Numbered from the stretch's first letter, positions 1 to 6,831 are shown. The stretch: DNA of 8,481 bases from Phycisphaerales bacterium (GCA_003520025.1 DOVP01000161.1:1-8481); one strand, 5' to 3'. The notes: generated by a model from the letters alone, not told the origin. Translations and numbers: made by a program.

Positions 1-1812
1 GTAGACCAGCGGCGCAATGAAGGCGCACAGCACCGCAAGCAGAATCGTGAGCGGGACACCAAGGCGGGCGTAGTCGAGAAATCGGTAGCCGCCGGGGCCA
101 TAGACCATCAAGTTCGTCTGATATCCAATGGGGCTGATGAAACTACCGCCGACACCGAGCATGAGAACGAACACGATGGGAGACGGATCGATCTGCATGG
201 AGGCTGCAATCGTCATGCCGATGGGAAAGAGCAACGCCGCTGCCGCGTAGTTTGTGATGAACTGTGAAGCGACCGCACCGGCAAGGAAGATGATCACGAG
301 CATGGCGGGCAATCCCCAGTCGCCGCCGAGAGTGGCGATCTGCTCACCTGCTGTCTGGGCAAGTCCCGTGGTGACCAAGGCGTTTCCGATACCAATGGAT
401 CCGGCGATGACCAGCAGCACCTGCCAATGGATACCGTTTCTCGCTTCGGTTCCGGTGGCGCATCGTGTAAGTATCATCACCAGCGCGCATCCCCACACTG
501 CCGCGACACGATCGACAGGCGAGAAGGCGAGCAAAGCCACCAGAATGGCCAGAATTCCGAGGGCCACTGGTGCCAGATTGTGCCGCAGCGGCATACTTTC
601 GGGGACATTTGAAACCAAGAAGAACTCGTCGCTCTGTTTCCAAGTGCTATGGAAGTCGTGATGCGTTTCAAGAAGCAATGTGTCACCGGGCTTGAGAACG
701 ATATCGCCGATCTTTGCGGCAATTTGGGCGCCCTGTCGGTGGACCGCGAGGATGGCGGCCTTGTAACGCGTTCGGAATCGGGCTTGCCGCACACTCTTTC
801 CCACCAGCGGCGAATTCGCTGAAACAACAGCCTCGACGAGCGTGCGGGTAGTTCTGGAGAACTCGAGTTTTTGGGATTGATCGTCATCAGGCTCAAGGCC
901 ACGAATGCCACGAAGATCAATGACCGAGTCCAACACGCCGACGAATGCGAGCCGGTCACCTTCCGCCAGTTCAAGGTTGGGGCCTACGGCGGGCAGCGCA
1001 ACGCCACTCCGCTCGACTCCACTGAGAAACAAGCCCGGGAGTTGTCGAAGGCCTGCTTGTTCGATGCGCTGCCCGATGACTGGTGATCCTTTCTTGACAA
1101 CGAAGCCGACTTGGTAGTTTCGGGCATCAAGAAAGTCATCCGCTGCAACCGCCTTGCGAATCGGCAGGAGGAACGGAGATGCCAGCACAATGAAGCCGAG
1201 CCCGACGACAAGACATGGAAGACCAATTGCGGCAACACCGAAGAACTGCATGAAGGAACTCGGGGCATCAAAGCCGAGCATGCCTGCCCATTTGGCACCA
1301 TCTGAATCGAACCACTGCACGTAGTCTTCCATCAGAATGATGTTGGAGGCAGTCCCAATGAGCGTGAGTTTGCCACCGAGAATCGCGGCGAAACTGAGGG
1401 GCATGTACAGGTGAGAGGGGCTGATTCGCATCCGGCGAGCCCAATCTCGAACGATCGGCAGGCATACCGCCACAATCGGCGTGTTGTTCATGAAGCCAGA
1501 GAGCAGTGATACGGGCACCATCAGCCGCAGCTGCGCAGCGGCGATGGTGGTAGGTCTCCCGAGTAGTCGCCTGGCAAAGTGGGAGATGGCGCCGGTCCGC
1601 TCAAGTCCGGTTGCAATGATGAACAACCCGGCCAACATCAGTACGGCGGTGGATGCAAAGCCTTCAGTCGCCTGTCTGATGTCAATGACACCACCGAGCA
1701 TGAGCATCACCAGTCCGCCGAGAATGGCGACATCCATTCCCATCCTGTTGGAGATGAGTGATCCGATCACGACGATCAGAACGGCAATCGTGTACCAGGC
1801 GTCGAAGTCCAA
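1..1812 (-). CDS. SLC13-family (DASS) anion/sodium symporter with two TrkA-C domains; 3' end cut by window edge
   Basis: Inner-membrane secondary transporter, most likely for sulfate or another small divalent anion. One open frame of 604 codons runs from 1812 to base 1 without a stop, so only the last few residues should be missing. The first membrane half (residues about 4-212) has NNTP at 109-112 and the binding-loop sequence GGKLTLIGTASN at 146-157. Residues about 220-400 form a soluble insert with two TrkA-C/RCK-C-like domains (about 231-300 and 321-400). The second half (about 412-604) carries ITNYAAAALLFP at 519-530 and the family signature SFISPIGYQTNLMVYGPGGY at 557-576. I chose a TTG start because it gives the usual family N-terminus (DFDAW followed by helix 1) and has a GAGGA motif upstream; the first in-frame ATG would delete helix 1. 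It begins 14 bases after the nucleotidase stop, so the two are probably co-transcribed. The substrate is inferred from family and neighbour; other anions are possible. Confidence 0.9.
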   Translation of the reverse strand, partial: MDFDAWYTIAVLIVVIGSLISNRMGMDVAILGGLVMLMLGGVIDIRQATEGFASTAVLMLAGLFIIATGLERTGAISHFARRLLGRPTTIAAAQLRLMVPVSLLSGFMNNTPIVAVCLPIVRDWARRMRISPSHLYMPLSFAAILGGKLTLIGTASNIILMEDYVQWFDSDGAKWAGMLGFDAPSSFMQFFGVAAIGLPCLVVGLGFIVLASPFLLPIRKAVAADDFLDARNYQVGFVVKKGSPVIGQRIEQAGLRQLPGLFLSGVERSGVALPAVGPNLELAEGDRLAFVGVLDSVIDLRGIRGLEPDDDQSQKLEFSRTTRTLVEAVVSANSPLVGKSVRQARFRTRYKAAILAVHRQGAQIAAKIGDIVLKPGDTLLLETHHDFHSTWKQSDEFFLVSNVPESMPLRHNLAPVALGILAILVALLAFSPVDRVAAVWGCALVMILTRCATGTEARNGIHWQVLLVIAGSIGIGNALVTTGLAQTAGEQIATLGGDWGLPAMLVIIFLAGAVASQFITNYAAAALLFPIGMTIAASMQIDPSPIVFVLMLGVGGSFISPIGYQTNLMVYGPGGYRFLDYARLGVPLTILLAVLCAFIAPLVY

Positions 1813-1823
1813 AGGCGGTGGAA

Positions 1824-1828
1824 TCCTC
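1824..1828 (-). promoter_or_regulatory. Ribosome binding site for the transporter TTG start
   Basis: GAGGA on the minus strand, overlapping the TGA stop of the nucleotidase gene and ending 11 bases before the proposed TTG start at 1812. The spacing is slightly long but this is the only purine-rich site near the N-terminus that fits the family, and it supports the non-ATG start. Confidence 0.45.
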
Positions 1829-2846
1829 AGGTAGTGGACAGGCCGAGCGTCATACTCGCCTCTATCAATCGATCATGCAATCCCTCGGCGGCGGCAATGA
1901 CGCCACGGTTTGCTTCGAGCTTGGGACCGTGACCGAAGTCCAGAGGGGCCCCAGTGATGTCGGTCACGATGGCGCCGGCTTCGCTCGCGACGAGGCTGCC
2001 CGCGGCGTGATCCCAGATCTTTTCAACATAGGACTTGGACGTGGGGAGACGCAGATATGCGTCCGCCTGCCCTCTGGCCAGGACGGCATATTTGGCCTGA
2101 CTGTCGAGGCGAACGGGCTCGGTCTTGACACCGAGGCGATCAAGCAGATCATCGGTAGCCGATCGATTGGAGTGAGCGGCCTCGACGCTGGCGCACGTTC
2201 GCACGGGGCGTGATGGTGTCCACACGGGGCAAGTAACTCGCATGGGCGATTCGTTGGGATCGGCGGCGGGGAATTCCCACGCGCCAGATCCAAGCACCGC
2301 CGCGTAAAGCGAGCCGCATCGTGCCGGGTCCGGTTCGGCAGGAGTCCGAGCCACGTCAGTGGGGAGATTTGGGCATCCAAGTACACCGAGCACGACACAA
2401 TTTTGCCTGATGTATCCGAGGGCGATGGCGTACTGCTGTCCTCGCAGGAAGCCCTTGGTTCCATCGATCGGATCGAGTGTCCAGTAACTGTCGGCTGTGC
2501 CATCGTGGTCGCACGCATCGATGGCATCCATGACATCATGTTCGCTTGCCTGAGGTCTCCACTGCTGGACGGTTGTGACGACGGCGTGGCGAATGTCTGT
2601 CTGCTTGTTGCTTCGCAGTTCATCTGCCTGCTCTTCGCCAACGATGAGCCGATCGTCGGTCTGGCAGTGTTCGGCCAGAATCATCGAGACGATCGCCTGC
2701 GCCGCATAGTCGGCCACGGTGACCGGGCTGCGATCATCCTTGATGTGTTGCGCGACATCAGTTCGGGCGGCCTGCACGGCGCGGGTCAGGGCGGATGCTG
2801 TGGCGACCGCATCGAGAGCGGCTGGAAGCAGGGGGTGGGCTGTCAT
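1827..2846 (-). CDS. 3'(2'),5'-bisphosphate nucleotidase, HAL2/SAL1 type (inositol monophosphatase superfamily)
   Basis: A 339-residue cytoplasmic Mg2+-dependent phosphatase predicted to convert 3'-phosphoadenosine 5'-phosphate (PAP) to AMP, and possibly PAPS to APS, preventing build-up of toxic PAP from sulfate activation. Visible motifs: DDRSPVTVADYAAQ at 37-50; metal-binding EE at 71-72; DPIDGTKGFLRGQQYAIALG at 125-144, where D125 and D128 are metal ligands; SVEAAHSN at 220-227; and WDHAAGSLVASEAGAIVTD at 278-296 with the third metal ligand D279. The GFLRGQQYA segment and SVEAAHSN are closer to the eukaryotic-type HAL2/SAL1 branch than to E. coli CysQ, as I recall those families. The frame stays open upstream into atpA, but homology begins only at the ATG at 2846. 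There is no clear Shine-Dalgarno before that ATG; a GATAAT box lies 9 bases upstream, so a leaderless transcript is possible. The gap to atpA is 46 bases. The SLC13 transporter downstream supports a sulfur-metabolism role. Confidence 0.92.
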   Translation of the reverse strand: MTAHPLLPAALDAVATASALTRAVQAARTDVAQHIKDDRSPVTVADYAAQAIVSMILAEHCQTDDRLIVGEEQADELRSNKQTDIRHAVVTTVQQWRPQASEHDVMDAIDACDHDGTADSYWTLDPIDGTKGFLRGQQYAIALGYIRQNCVVLGVLGCPNLPTDVARTPAEPDPARCGSLYAAVLGSGAWEFPAADPNESPMRVTCPVWTPSRPVRTCASVEAAHSNRSATDDLLDRLGVKTEPVRLDSQAKYAVLARGQADAYLRLPTSKSYVEKIWDHAAGSLVASEAGAIVTDITGAPLDFGHGPKLEANRGVIAAAEGLHDRLIEASMTLGLSTT

Positions 2847-2848
2847 GG

Positions 2849-2885
2849 TGTGGCCATTATCGGGTATGGGCGTCCGATGTGGCCA
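2849..2885. repeat. Direct repeat TGTGGCCA x2 in the atpA-nucleotidase gap
   Basis: The + strand octamer TGTGGCCA occurs at 2849-2856 and again at 2878-2885, 29 bases apart, within the only spacer between atpA and the nucleotidase. Its core TGGCCA is self-complementary, so the two copies could pair in RNA or act as two operator half-sites. On the minus strand a GATAAT hexamer (2861-2856) sits beside the copy nearer the nucleotidase ATG. No T-run follows, so this does not look like an intrinsic terminator. The function is unknown and chance occurrence is possible. Confidence 0.3.
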
Positions 2886-2892
2886 AAAGGGA

Positions 2893-4461
2893 TCAGCCCC
2901 CGACACCTGGCTCCCTCGCGACAAAGCCCGCTTTGTACTCGCCGACAGCGGCTTCCATCTTGTCACCGATCTTCTTGAAGGACTTCTCGGCGACCAGTTC
3001 GGCACGGAGATCCTTGGCGGGGCCTTGGAAGTAGTCCAAGAGTCCCCGTTCGAATTCGTGGACCCGGGACAGGTCGACATCGTCGAGGAAGCCTTTAGCG
3101 CCAGCAAAGATCGAGATGCACTGGTCGATGACATCGTACGGCGCGTACTGGCCCTGTTTGAGCAATTCAACCATGCGGGCACCACGGTCGAGTTGCCGCT
3201 GGCTGATCGCGTCGAGTTCGGTGCCGAGTTGGGCGAAGGCTTCGAGTTCGCGGAAGGCCGCGAGGTCCAGCCGCAGTGAGCCGGCGATTTCCTTCATGGC
3301 CTTAATCTGCGCGTTGCCGCCGACGCGGCTCACTGAGATGCCCACATTCACTGCGGGGCGGACGCCCGAGGCGAAGAGCTCTGGCTGCAGGTAGATCTGA
3401 CCATCGGTGATCGAAATCACATTGGTCGGGATGTACGCCGAGACGTCACCTTCCTGCGTTTCGATGATCGGCAGAGCAGTGATGGAGCCGCCGCCATTGT
3501 CATCGGAGAGTTTGGTGGCTCGCTCAAGCAGACGGCTGTGCAGATAGAAGACGTCGCCGGGATAGGCTTCGCGGCCGGGCGGACGCCGCAGCAGCAGCGA
3601 GAGTTGTCGGTAGGCCGTCGCCTGTTTGGAGAGATCGTCATAGACGCACAACGCATGCTTGGGAAGTTTGTTGTCTTTGCCCTGATTCATGAAGTACTCG
3701 GCCATGGCGCAGCCGGCGTAGGGGGCGATGTACTGCAGCGGGGCAGGTGTCGAGGCGCCGGCGTTGACGACGATGGTGTAGTCCATGGCACCATGGCGCT
3801 GCAGCGTGTCCACAACAGCCGCAACCGTCGAATCCTTTTGACCGACTGCGACATACACGCAGACCACTGCCTGATCGGTGCCCCAATACTCCTTCTGGGC
3901 GATGATCGCGTCGAGGGCGACGGCGGTTTTGCCCGTCTTTCGGTCACCGATGATGAGTTCGCGTTGACCGCGACCGATGGGAATCATCGAGTCGATGGCT
4001 TTGATGCCGGTTTGGAGCGGCTCGGTCACGGGCTGCCGAGCGGCGATGCCAGGGGCCACGATGTCCAACTTCTGGGTGGCAGTCGTCTCGATTGGACCTC
4101 GGCCATCCACTGGGTTGCCCAGGGGGTCGACCACGCGGCCAAGCAGGGCATCGCCCGCCGGCACCTCGAGCAGGCGGCCGGTCGTGCGAACGGTGTCACC
4201 CTCACGAACCGCGAGGTAGTCGCCGTAGATGACCGCGCCGACCGTGTCGGACTCGAGGTTCATCGCCTGTCCCATGACGCTGCCCCGCCTGGTGTCGAAC
4301 TCAAGCAACTCGCTGGCCATGCAGGAGGAGAGCCCGTAGACACGGGCGATGCCGTCACCGACCTCCACGACGCGTCCAACTTCTGAGACCTCCAGTTCGC
4401 TGGCGAACTGTTCGATTTCCTGCTTGATAACGGCGGTAATTTCTTCGGTCTTGATCTTCAC
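2893..4461 (-). CDS. atpA: F1Fo ATP synthase subunit alpha
   Basis: Full-length alpha subunit (522 residues; family about 500-515), the non-catalytic nucleotide-binding subunit of the cytoplasmic F1 head. Landmarks: N-terminal helix that binds delta (residues 1-25); beta-barrel domain to about 95; P-loop GDRKTGKT at 172-179; Walker B region [11 protein letters not shown] at 271-281; [20 protein letters not shown] at 295-314; and SVSRVGG at 377-383 with R379, the equivalent of the conserved alpha arginine reaching into the catalytic site. The P-loop has Lys at 175 where most alpha subunits have Gln. I chose the GTG at 4461: it gives the typical [15 protein letters not shown] start and has AGGA 9 bases upstream. 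An ATG at 4533 would overlap the SIMPL gene by 58 bases and add an atypical extension. It starts 14 bases after the SIMPL stop. Normally atpG follows; here a nucleotidase gene does. Confidence 0.98.
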   Translation of the reverse strand: MKIKTEEITAVIKQEIEQFASELEVSEVGRVVEVGDGIARVYGLSSCMASELLEFDTRRGSVMGQAMNLESDTVGAVIYGDYLAVREGDTVRTTGRLLEVPAGDALLGRVVDPLGNPVDGRGPIETTATQKLDIVAPGIAARQPVTEPLQTGIKAIDSMIPIGRGQRELIIGDRKTGKTAVALDAIIAQKEYWGTDQAVVCVYVAVGQKDSTVAAVVDTLQRHGAMDYTIVVNAGASTPAPLQYIAPYAGCAMAEYFMNQGKDNKLPKHALCVYDDLSKQATAYRQLSLLLRRPPGREAYPGDVFYLHSRLLERATKLSDDNGGGSITALPIIETQEGDVSAYIPTNVISITDGQIYLQPELFASGVRPAVNVGISVSRVGGNAQIKAMKEIAGSLRLDLAAFRELEAFAQLGTELDAISQRQLDRGARMVELLKQGQYAPYDVIDQCISIFAGAKGFLDDVDLSRVHEFERGLLDYFQGPAKDLRAELVAEKSFKKIGDKMEAAVGEYKAGFVAREPGVGG

Positions 4462-4470
4462 TGGTCTATG

Positions 4471-4474
4471 TCCT
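4471..4474 (-). promoter_or_regulatory. Ribosome binding site deciding the atpA GTG start
   Basis: AGGA on the minus strand, placed in the 14-base gap between the SIMPL stop (4478-4476) and the GTG at 4461, with 9 bases of spacing. It favours the GTG over the upstream ATG at 4533. The gap leaves no room for a separate promoter, so atpA must be read from a transcript covering the SIMPL gene or from a promoter inside it. Confidence 0.6.
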
Positions 4475-4475
4475 G

Positions 4476-5237
4476 TCAGTCTGTAGAACCACTCTGGTCG
4501 GTCTGATCCCCGTTCTTTGAGATGATTTCCCATTCGGCGGTCACATTGGCCGTGACGGTCACCATGCCCCCGGTGATGTCGGGCGCGGAATCCATGTCGT
4601 ATGCGCGGGAGGCCACCATTGCAGCCTTGTATTCGATGGGCCGCGGTGGGGTGGTCTGGGCACCATCGAGCGAGAGTTGCAGGATCCGCACGAGATCGAC
4701 ATCCGCTGCCTCTGCGAGTGTGGTGGCGTCGGCAATGGCATGCTTCGTGGCGGTCTGGATGGCCCTGCTCCGGCTGGAACGTGGATTCGAGAGAGAGAAG
4801 TTCAGGGCACCGATTTCATTGGCACCAGCCTTGGCTGCTTCGGCCACGAGCACGCCAGCCAATGCCATCTGTTCAGTTGTGATGGCGATCGAGGATCGTA
4901 CCGAGTAGCCGATGATCTCCGGTGTCCAAGTGTCACTCTGTTGGCCGCGTGGTCGTGGTTTCCACTGTGGAGAAATGTCATACCGACCGGTATGCCATTC
5001 TTCGTCCCGTTTCAGACCGGCGGTGCTCACCATGGCGATCAACTTGGTCATGGTGGCATCGACCTCAGTTCGCGCAGCTTTGACCGTCGATGCGGTTGCG
5101 GTCGCCCCGATGGTCAGCGAGAACTGATCGGCGGGCACCTCAAGACGAGCTTCTCCCTGGACGGTCAGTCTCGGAGAGTTCGCTGAGGCGATCGTGCACA
5201 GGGCGAGCAGGGCAATCACAGGGTAGAGCCGTGTCAT
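4476..5237 (-). CDS. Exported SIMPL-domain (DUF541, YggE/BP26-like) protein embedded in the ATP synthase operon
   Basis: A 253-residue secreted or periplasmic protein of the SIMPL/DUF541 family. Family members include E. coli YggE, linked to oxidative stress tolerance, and Brucella BP26, which forms a large oligomer; no biochemical activity is firmly established. Residues 1-19 look like a signal peptide (TRLYP, then hydrophobic ALLALC, then ASA before N20); the Cys at 14 lacks a lipobox. The rest matches the domain: [20 protein letters not shown] at 26-45, [10 protein letters not shown] at 110-119, [15 protein letters not shown] at 138-152, a helical [20 protein letters not shown] stretch at 159-178, and terminal strands [14 protein letters not shown] at 225-238. 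The last 15 residues are polar. The ATG overlaps the atpH stop by 4 bases (ATGA) and has a strong GAGGAG site inside atpH. It lies exactly between atpH and atpA, genes that are normally adjacent. The family assignment is confident; a role in ATP synthase biogenesis is only inference from position. Confidence 0.88.
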   Translation of the reverse strand: MTRLYPVIALLALCTIASANSPRLTVQGEARLEVPADQFSLTIGATATASTVKAARTEVDATMTKLIAMVSTAGLKRDEEWHTGRYDISPQWKPRPRGQQSDTWTPEIIGYSVRSSIAITTEQMALAGVLVAEAAKAGANEIGALNFSLSNPRSSRSRAIQTATKHAIADATTLAEAADVDLVRILQLSLDGAQTTPPRPIEYKAAMVASRAYDMDSAPDITGGMVTVTANVTAEWEIISKNGDQTDQSGSTD

Positions 5238-5857
5238 TGAAATCGCTCCTCGCTTTTGGAGATCATCATGAACGAGTCAGGCATTTCGGAGATGATTCGG
5301 TTGCCGTTGGTGTGCAGATTATTTGCCAGTTGTTTCAGTTGTGCTGCGACCGATCCATCGATCAACTGGTCTCCGATCCGGATCTTGATGCCGCCGATGA
5401 GCGTCTCGTCGGTCCAGGCATGAAGCACGGGCTCCTTGCTGAGGATCTCATGGAGCCGGGCGGAGAGCACCTGCTTCTGCTCGCTGGCTAGCGGTATCGC
5501 CGTCCAAACATCGACTTCGACGCGACCCCATGCTTCCTGCACCAACTCGTCAAAGGCGGCGTGAATCGATTCAATGCGGTTCAACCGTCCATTTGTATTG
5601 AGCACAAGGAGAAAACGCACTACGAGATCGGTAATGCGGTCGGCAAAGATCGCTCGCACACCAATCGCGCGTCTGGCGGTGTCGATGACCGGTGACTCGA
5701 GGTATTCGCGGAAGAATGTATCGCTTCGGATCAACTCGCAGATCTGCTCGAGTTCGTCAGCGACTTCGAGGATCTTGTCACGGCCGCCAGCCTGATCACA
5801 GAGATCGAAGAGGCTTCGAGCGTATATGCGGGCCAAGGTGTCGGTGTGAGCGGTCAT
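5234..5857 (-). CDS. atpH: F1Fo ATP synthase subunit delta (OSCP family)
   Basis: The delta subunit joins the top of the F1 head to the peripheral stalk formed by b. The 207 residues begin with the typical ARIYARSLFDLC (9-20), followed by the helical N-terminal domain to about residue 105. The C-terminal domain carries the family signature LIGGIKIRIGDQLIDGSV at 153-170, then AAQLKQL. The protein is longer than the usual 175-185 residues because of a roughly 28-residue tail after the signature helix (from about 180, including [13 protein letters not shown]), whose last codons also hold the ribosome binding site of the SIMPL gene. It starts 11 bases after the atpF stop. No clear Shine-Dalgarno is visible before the ATG, so translation may depend on coupling to atpF. 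Overall sequence and position make the assignment secure. Confidence 0.95.
   Translation of the reverse strand: MTAHTDTLARIYARSLFDLCDQAGGRDKILEVADELEQICELIRSDTFFREYLESPVIDTARRAIGVRAIFADRITDLVVRFLLVLNTNGRLNRIESIHAAFDELVQEAWGRVEVDVWTAIPLASEQKQVLSARLHEILSKEPVLHAWTDETLIGGIKIRIGDQLIDGSVAAQLKQLANNLHTNGNRIISEMPDSFMMISKSEERFQ
5246..5251 (-). promoter_or_regulatory. Strong ribosome binding site for the SIMPL gene, inside atpH
   Basis: GAGGAG on the minus strand, 8 bases before the SIMPL ATG at 5237. It is formed by the Glu-Glu codons of the atpH tail. Together with the ATGA overlap this is a typical translational-coupling arrangement and one of the best Shine-Dalgarno matches in the window. Confidence 0.65.
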
Positions 5858-5868
5858 GGTCGAATAGT

Positions 5869-6420
5869 TCAGTCTGAACGGGCTTTGGCGAAATCTTGAA
5901 GCGTCTGATCAATCAGGTCCTGTTGATCATCGACCGATATCTCCCGCTTGAGAATCTGCTGGGCAATCGCGGTCGAGAGACCGGTCGCGTGGGCCGAGAT
6001 GTCCTTGATGGCGGACTCCCGGGCCGATTCGATTTCACGGCGTGCCTGTTTGTGGAGTGATTGAAGTTCGTCCTCGGCACGCTGGCGCATGTCGCGGGCG
6101 GACTGCTCCGCATCGGAACGAGCCTTGGCGATCATCTCGTTTGACTCGATCCGTGCAGTTCGCAGGGCCTCTTCCTGCTGGCGAAGCGATTCAGCCGCCT
6201 CGGCTCGGGCAGCTTCGGCACGCTCGATCTCGCTTCGAATCTTCTGTTCGCGCTCGTCGAGTCCGCCGAGGATCTTCGGCCAGACCATGACGGCGGCCAC
6301 GCCGAAGAAGATCAGAAATACGACGATCGTCGTGACAAGCGTCAGCCATTCGACTTGAACGGGATTGGCGGCCGCTTCGGATGCAAGGATGTACAACATC
6401 GTGTCACTCCAGACATGCAT
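5869..6420 (-). CDS. atpF: F1Fo ATP synthase subunit b
   Basis: The b subunit is the peripheral stalk: a single N-terminal membrane helix followed by a long cytoplasmic coiled helix that holds delta and F1 against rotation. With the longer start the protein has 183 residues. The membrane helix is at about 26-47 (LVTTIVVFLIFFGVAAVMVW), followed by the typical PKILGGLDEREQKI (48-61). A long Ala/Glu/Arg-rich helix with no prolines follows to about residue 150, then a shorter C-terminal region. Two starts are possible: ATG 6420, whose GAGGG site (6432-6428) lies within a stable hairpin, and ATG 6399 (beginning MLYILASE, 176 residues), which has its own GGAG at 6410-6407 with 7-base spacing outside the hairpin. 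I give the longer form but cannot decide between them. Only one b-type gene is visible; no b' paralogue is present in the window. Confidence 0.95.
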   Translation of the reverse strand: MHVWSDTMLYILASEAAANPVQVEWLTLVTTIVVFLIFFGVAAVMVWPKILGGLDEREQKIRSEIERAEAARAEAAESLRQQEEALRTARIESNEMIAKARSDAEQSARDMRQRAEDELQSLHKQARREIESARESAIKDISAHATGLSTAIAQQILKREISVDDQQDLIDQTLQDFAKARSD

Positions 6421-6421
6421 G

Positions 6422-6456
6422 CGAGTTCCCTCGGGGCGATTCCCCGAAGGAACTCG
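6422..6456 (-). promoter_or_regulatory. Strong intercistronic RNA hairpin between atpE and atpF
   Basis: Arms 6456-6442 and 6436-6422 form a 15-base-pair stem closed by a 5-base loop (AATCG on the minus strand). All pairs are Watson-Crick except one, which is U-G in the minus-strand RNA but would be C-A on the + strand, so the structure belongs to the operon mRNA. It starts 14 bases after the atpE stop and ends directly before the atpF ATG at 6420, burying that start's GAGGG. No U-run follows, so it is not a classical terminator. It could protect the atpE message from 3' decay, direct RNA processing, or lower atpF translation, any of which would help give more c than b subunit. A small 4-bp stem (TCAC/GTGA, 6470-6457) lies next to it. 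Confidence 0.75.
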
Positions 6457-6470
6457 TCACGCGAAGGTGA

Positions 6471-6794
6471 TCAGAGGATGCCCAAGATGCCGACCACGAC
6501 TGCAAAGAGGGCCACGCCCTCGACCAGTGCCGCGGTGATGATCATGTTGGTGCCGATCGTGCCGGCCATTTCGGGTTGACGGGCGATGGCCTGCACGGCT
6601 CCGCCTCCGATCTGGCCGATGCCGATGCCAGCGCCGACGGCACCGAGTCCTGCGGCGAGGCCGCCACCGATGCCCTTGAGACCATTTTGCGCTGCGTTGG
6701 TCGCAGCGTCGGCGGACTCAGCGGCAAGGGCGGTGTCGCCGAGGAGGGAAAGGCCGAGATAGGTCAGTCCGATCATGATGATGAGGTTCTTCAT
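6471..6794 (-). CDS. atpE: F1Fo ATP synthase subunit c, with N-terminal signal-like extension
   Basis: The c subunit forms the membrane rotor ring. The 107-residue product is longer than the usual 70-90 because of an N-terminal segment (MKNLIIMIGL, then a hydrophobic run to TALAAES) that resembles a cleavable signal peptide, with a likely cut near residue 24 or 25. The rest is the classic hairpin: a glycine-rich helix 1 (GLAAGLGAVGAGIGIGQIGG, 45-64), the polar loop ARQPE at 71-75, and helix 2 with the ion-carrying glutamate E92 in ALVEGVALF. Q61 occupies the helix-1 glutamine position seen in sodium-type rings, but the residue after E92 is Gly rather than Ser, so proton coupling is more likely. 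ATG 6794 is chosen because homology and the signal-like segment start there; the frame is open upstream to 6938 but that part is not protein-like. The leader from atpB is 115 bases, the longest gap in the operon. Confidence 0.97.
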   Translation of the reverse strand: MKNLIIMIGLTYLGLSLLGDTALAAESADAATNAAQNGLKGIGGGLAAGLGAVGAGIGIGQIGGGAVQAIARQPEMAGTIGTNMIITAALVEGVALFAVVVGILGIL

Positions 6795-6831
6795 GGCTGT
6801 GCTTCGTGTACTCAAGTGGCCCGCGTGGGGG

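Noticed and set aside
1..1812. Possible frameshifted or decayed transporter, since only short minus-strand ATG-to-stop ORFs are obvious here
   Set aside because: One frame is open for all 604 codons with family motifs in both halves; it merely starts at TTG and lacks its stop because of the window edge.
2847..3185. Longer nucleotidase start at 3185 inside atpA
   Set aside because: The added 113 residues are an off-frame reading of the atpA 3' end; homology begins at MTAHPLLP from the ATG at 2846.
2403..3279. Two + strand ORFs (191 and 186 codons) opposite the nucleotidase and the atpA end
   Set aside because: Both overlap secure minus-strand genes and run across the atpA-nucleotidase boundary; no domain is visible.
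3538..4386. 282-codon + strand ORF opposite atpA
   Set aside because: atpA on the other strand is conserved over its whole length; the antisense product has no recognisable motif and reflects GC-biased codon use.
4462..4533. Longer atpA start (ATG at 4533)
   Set aside because: It overlaps the SIMPL gene by 58 bases and adds 24 atypical residues; the GTG at 4461 has a ribosome site and the expected N-terminus.
6422..6456. Reading the atpE-atpF hairpin as an intrinsic terminator
   Set aside because: No U-rich tract follows the stem in the minus-strand RNA, and essential operon genes continue directly after it.
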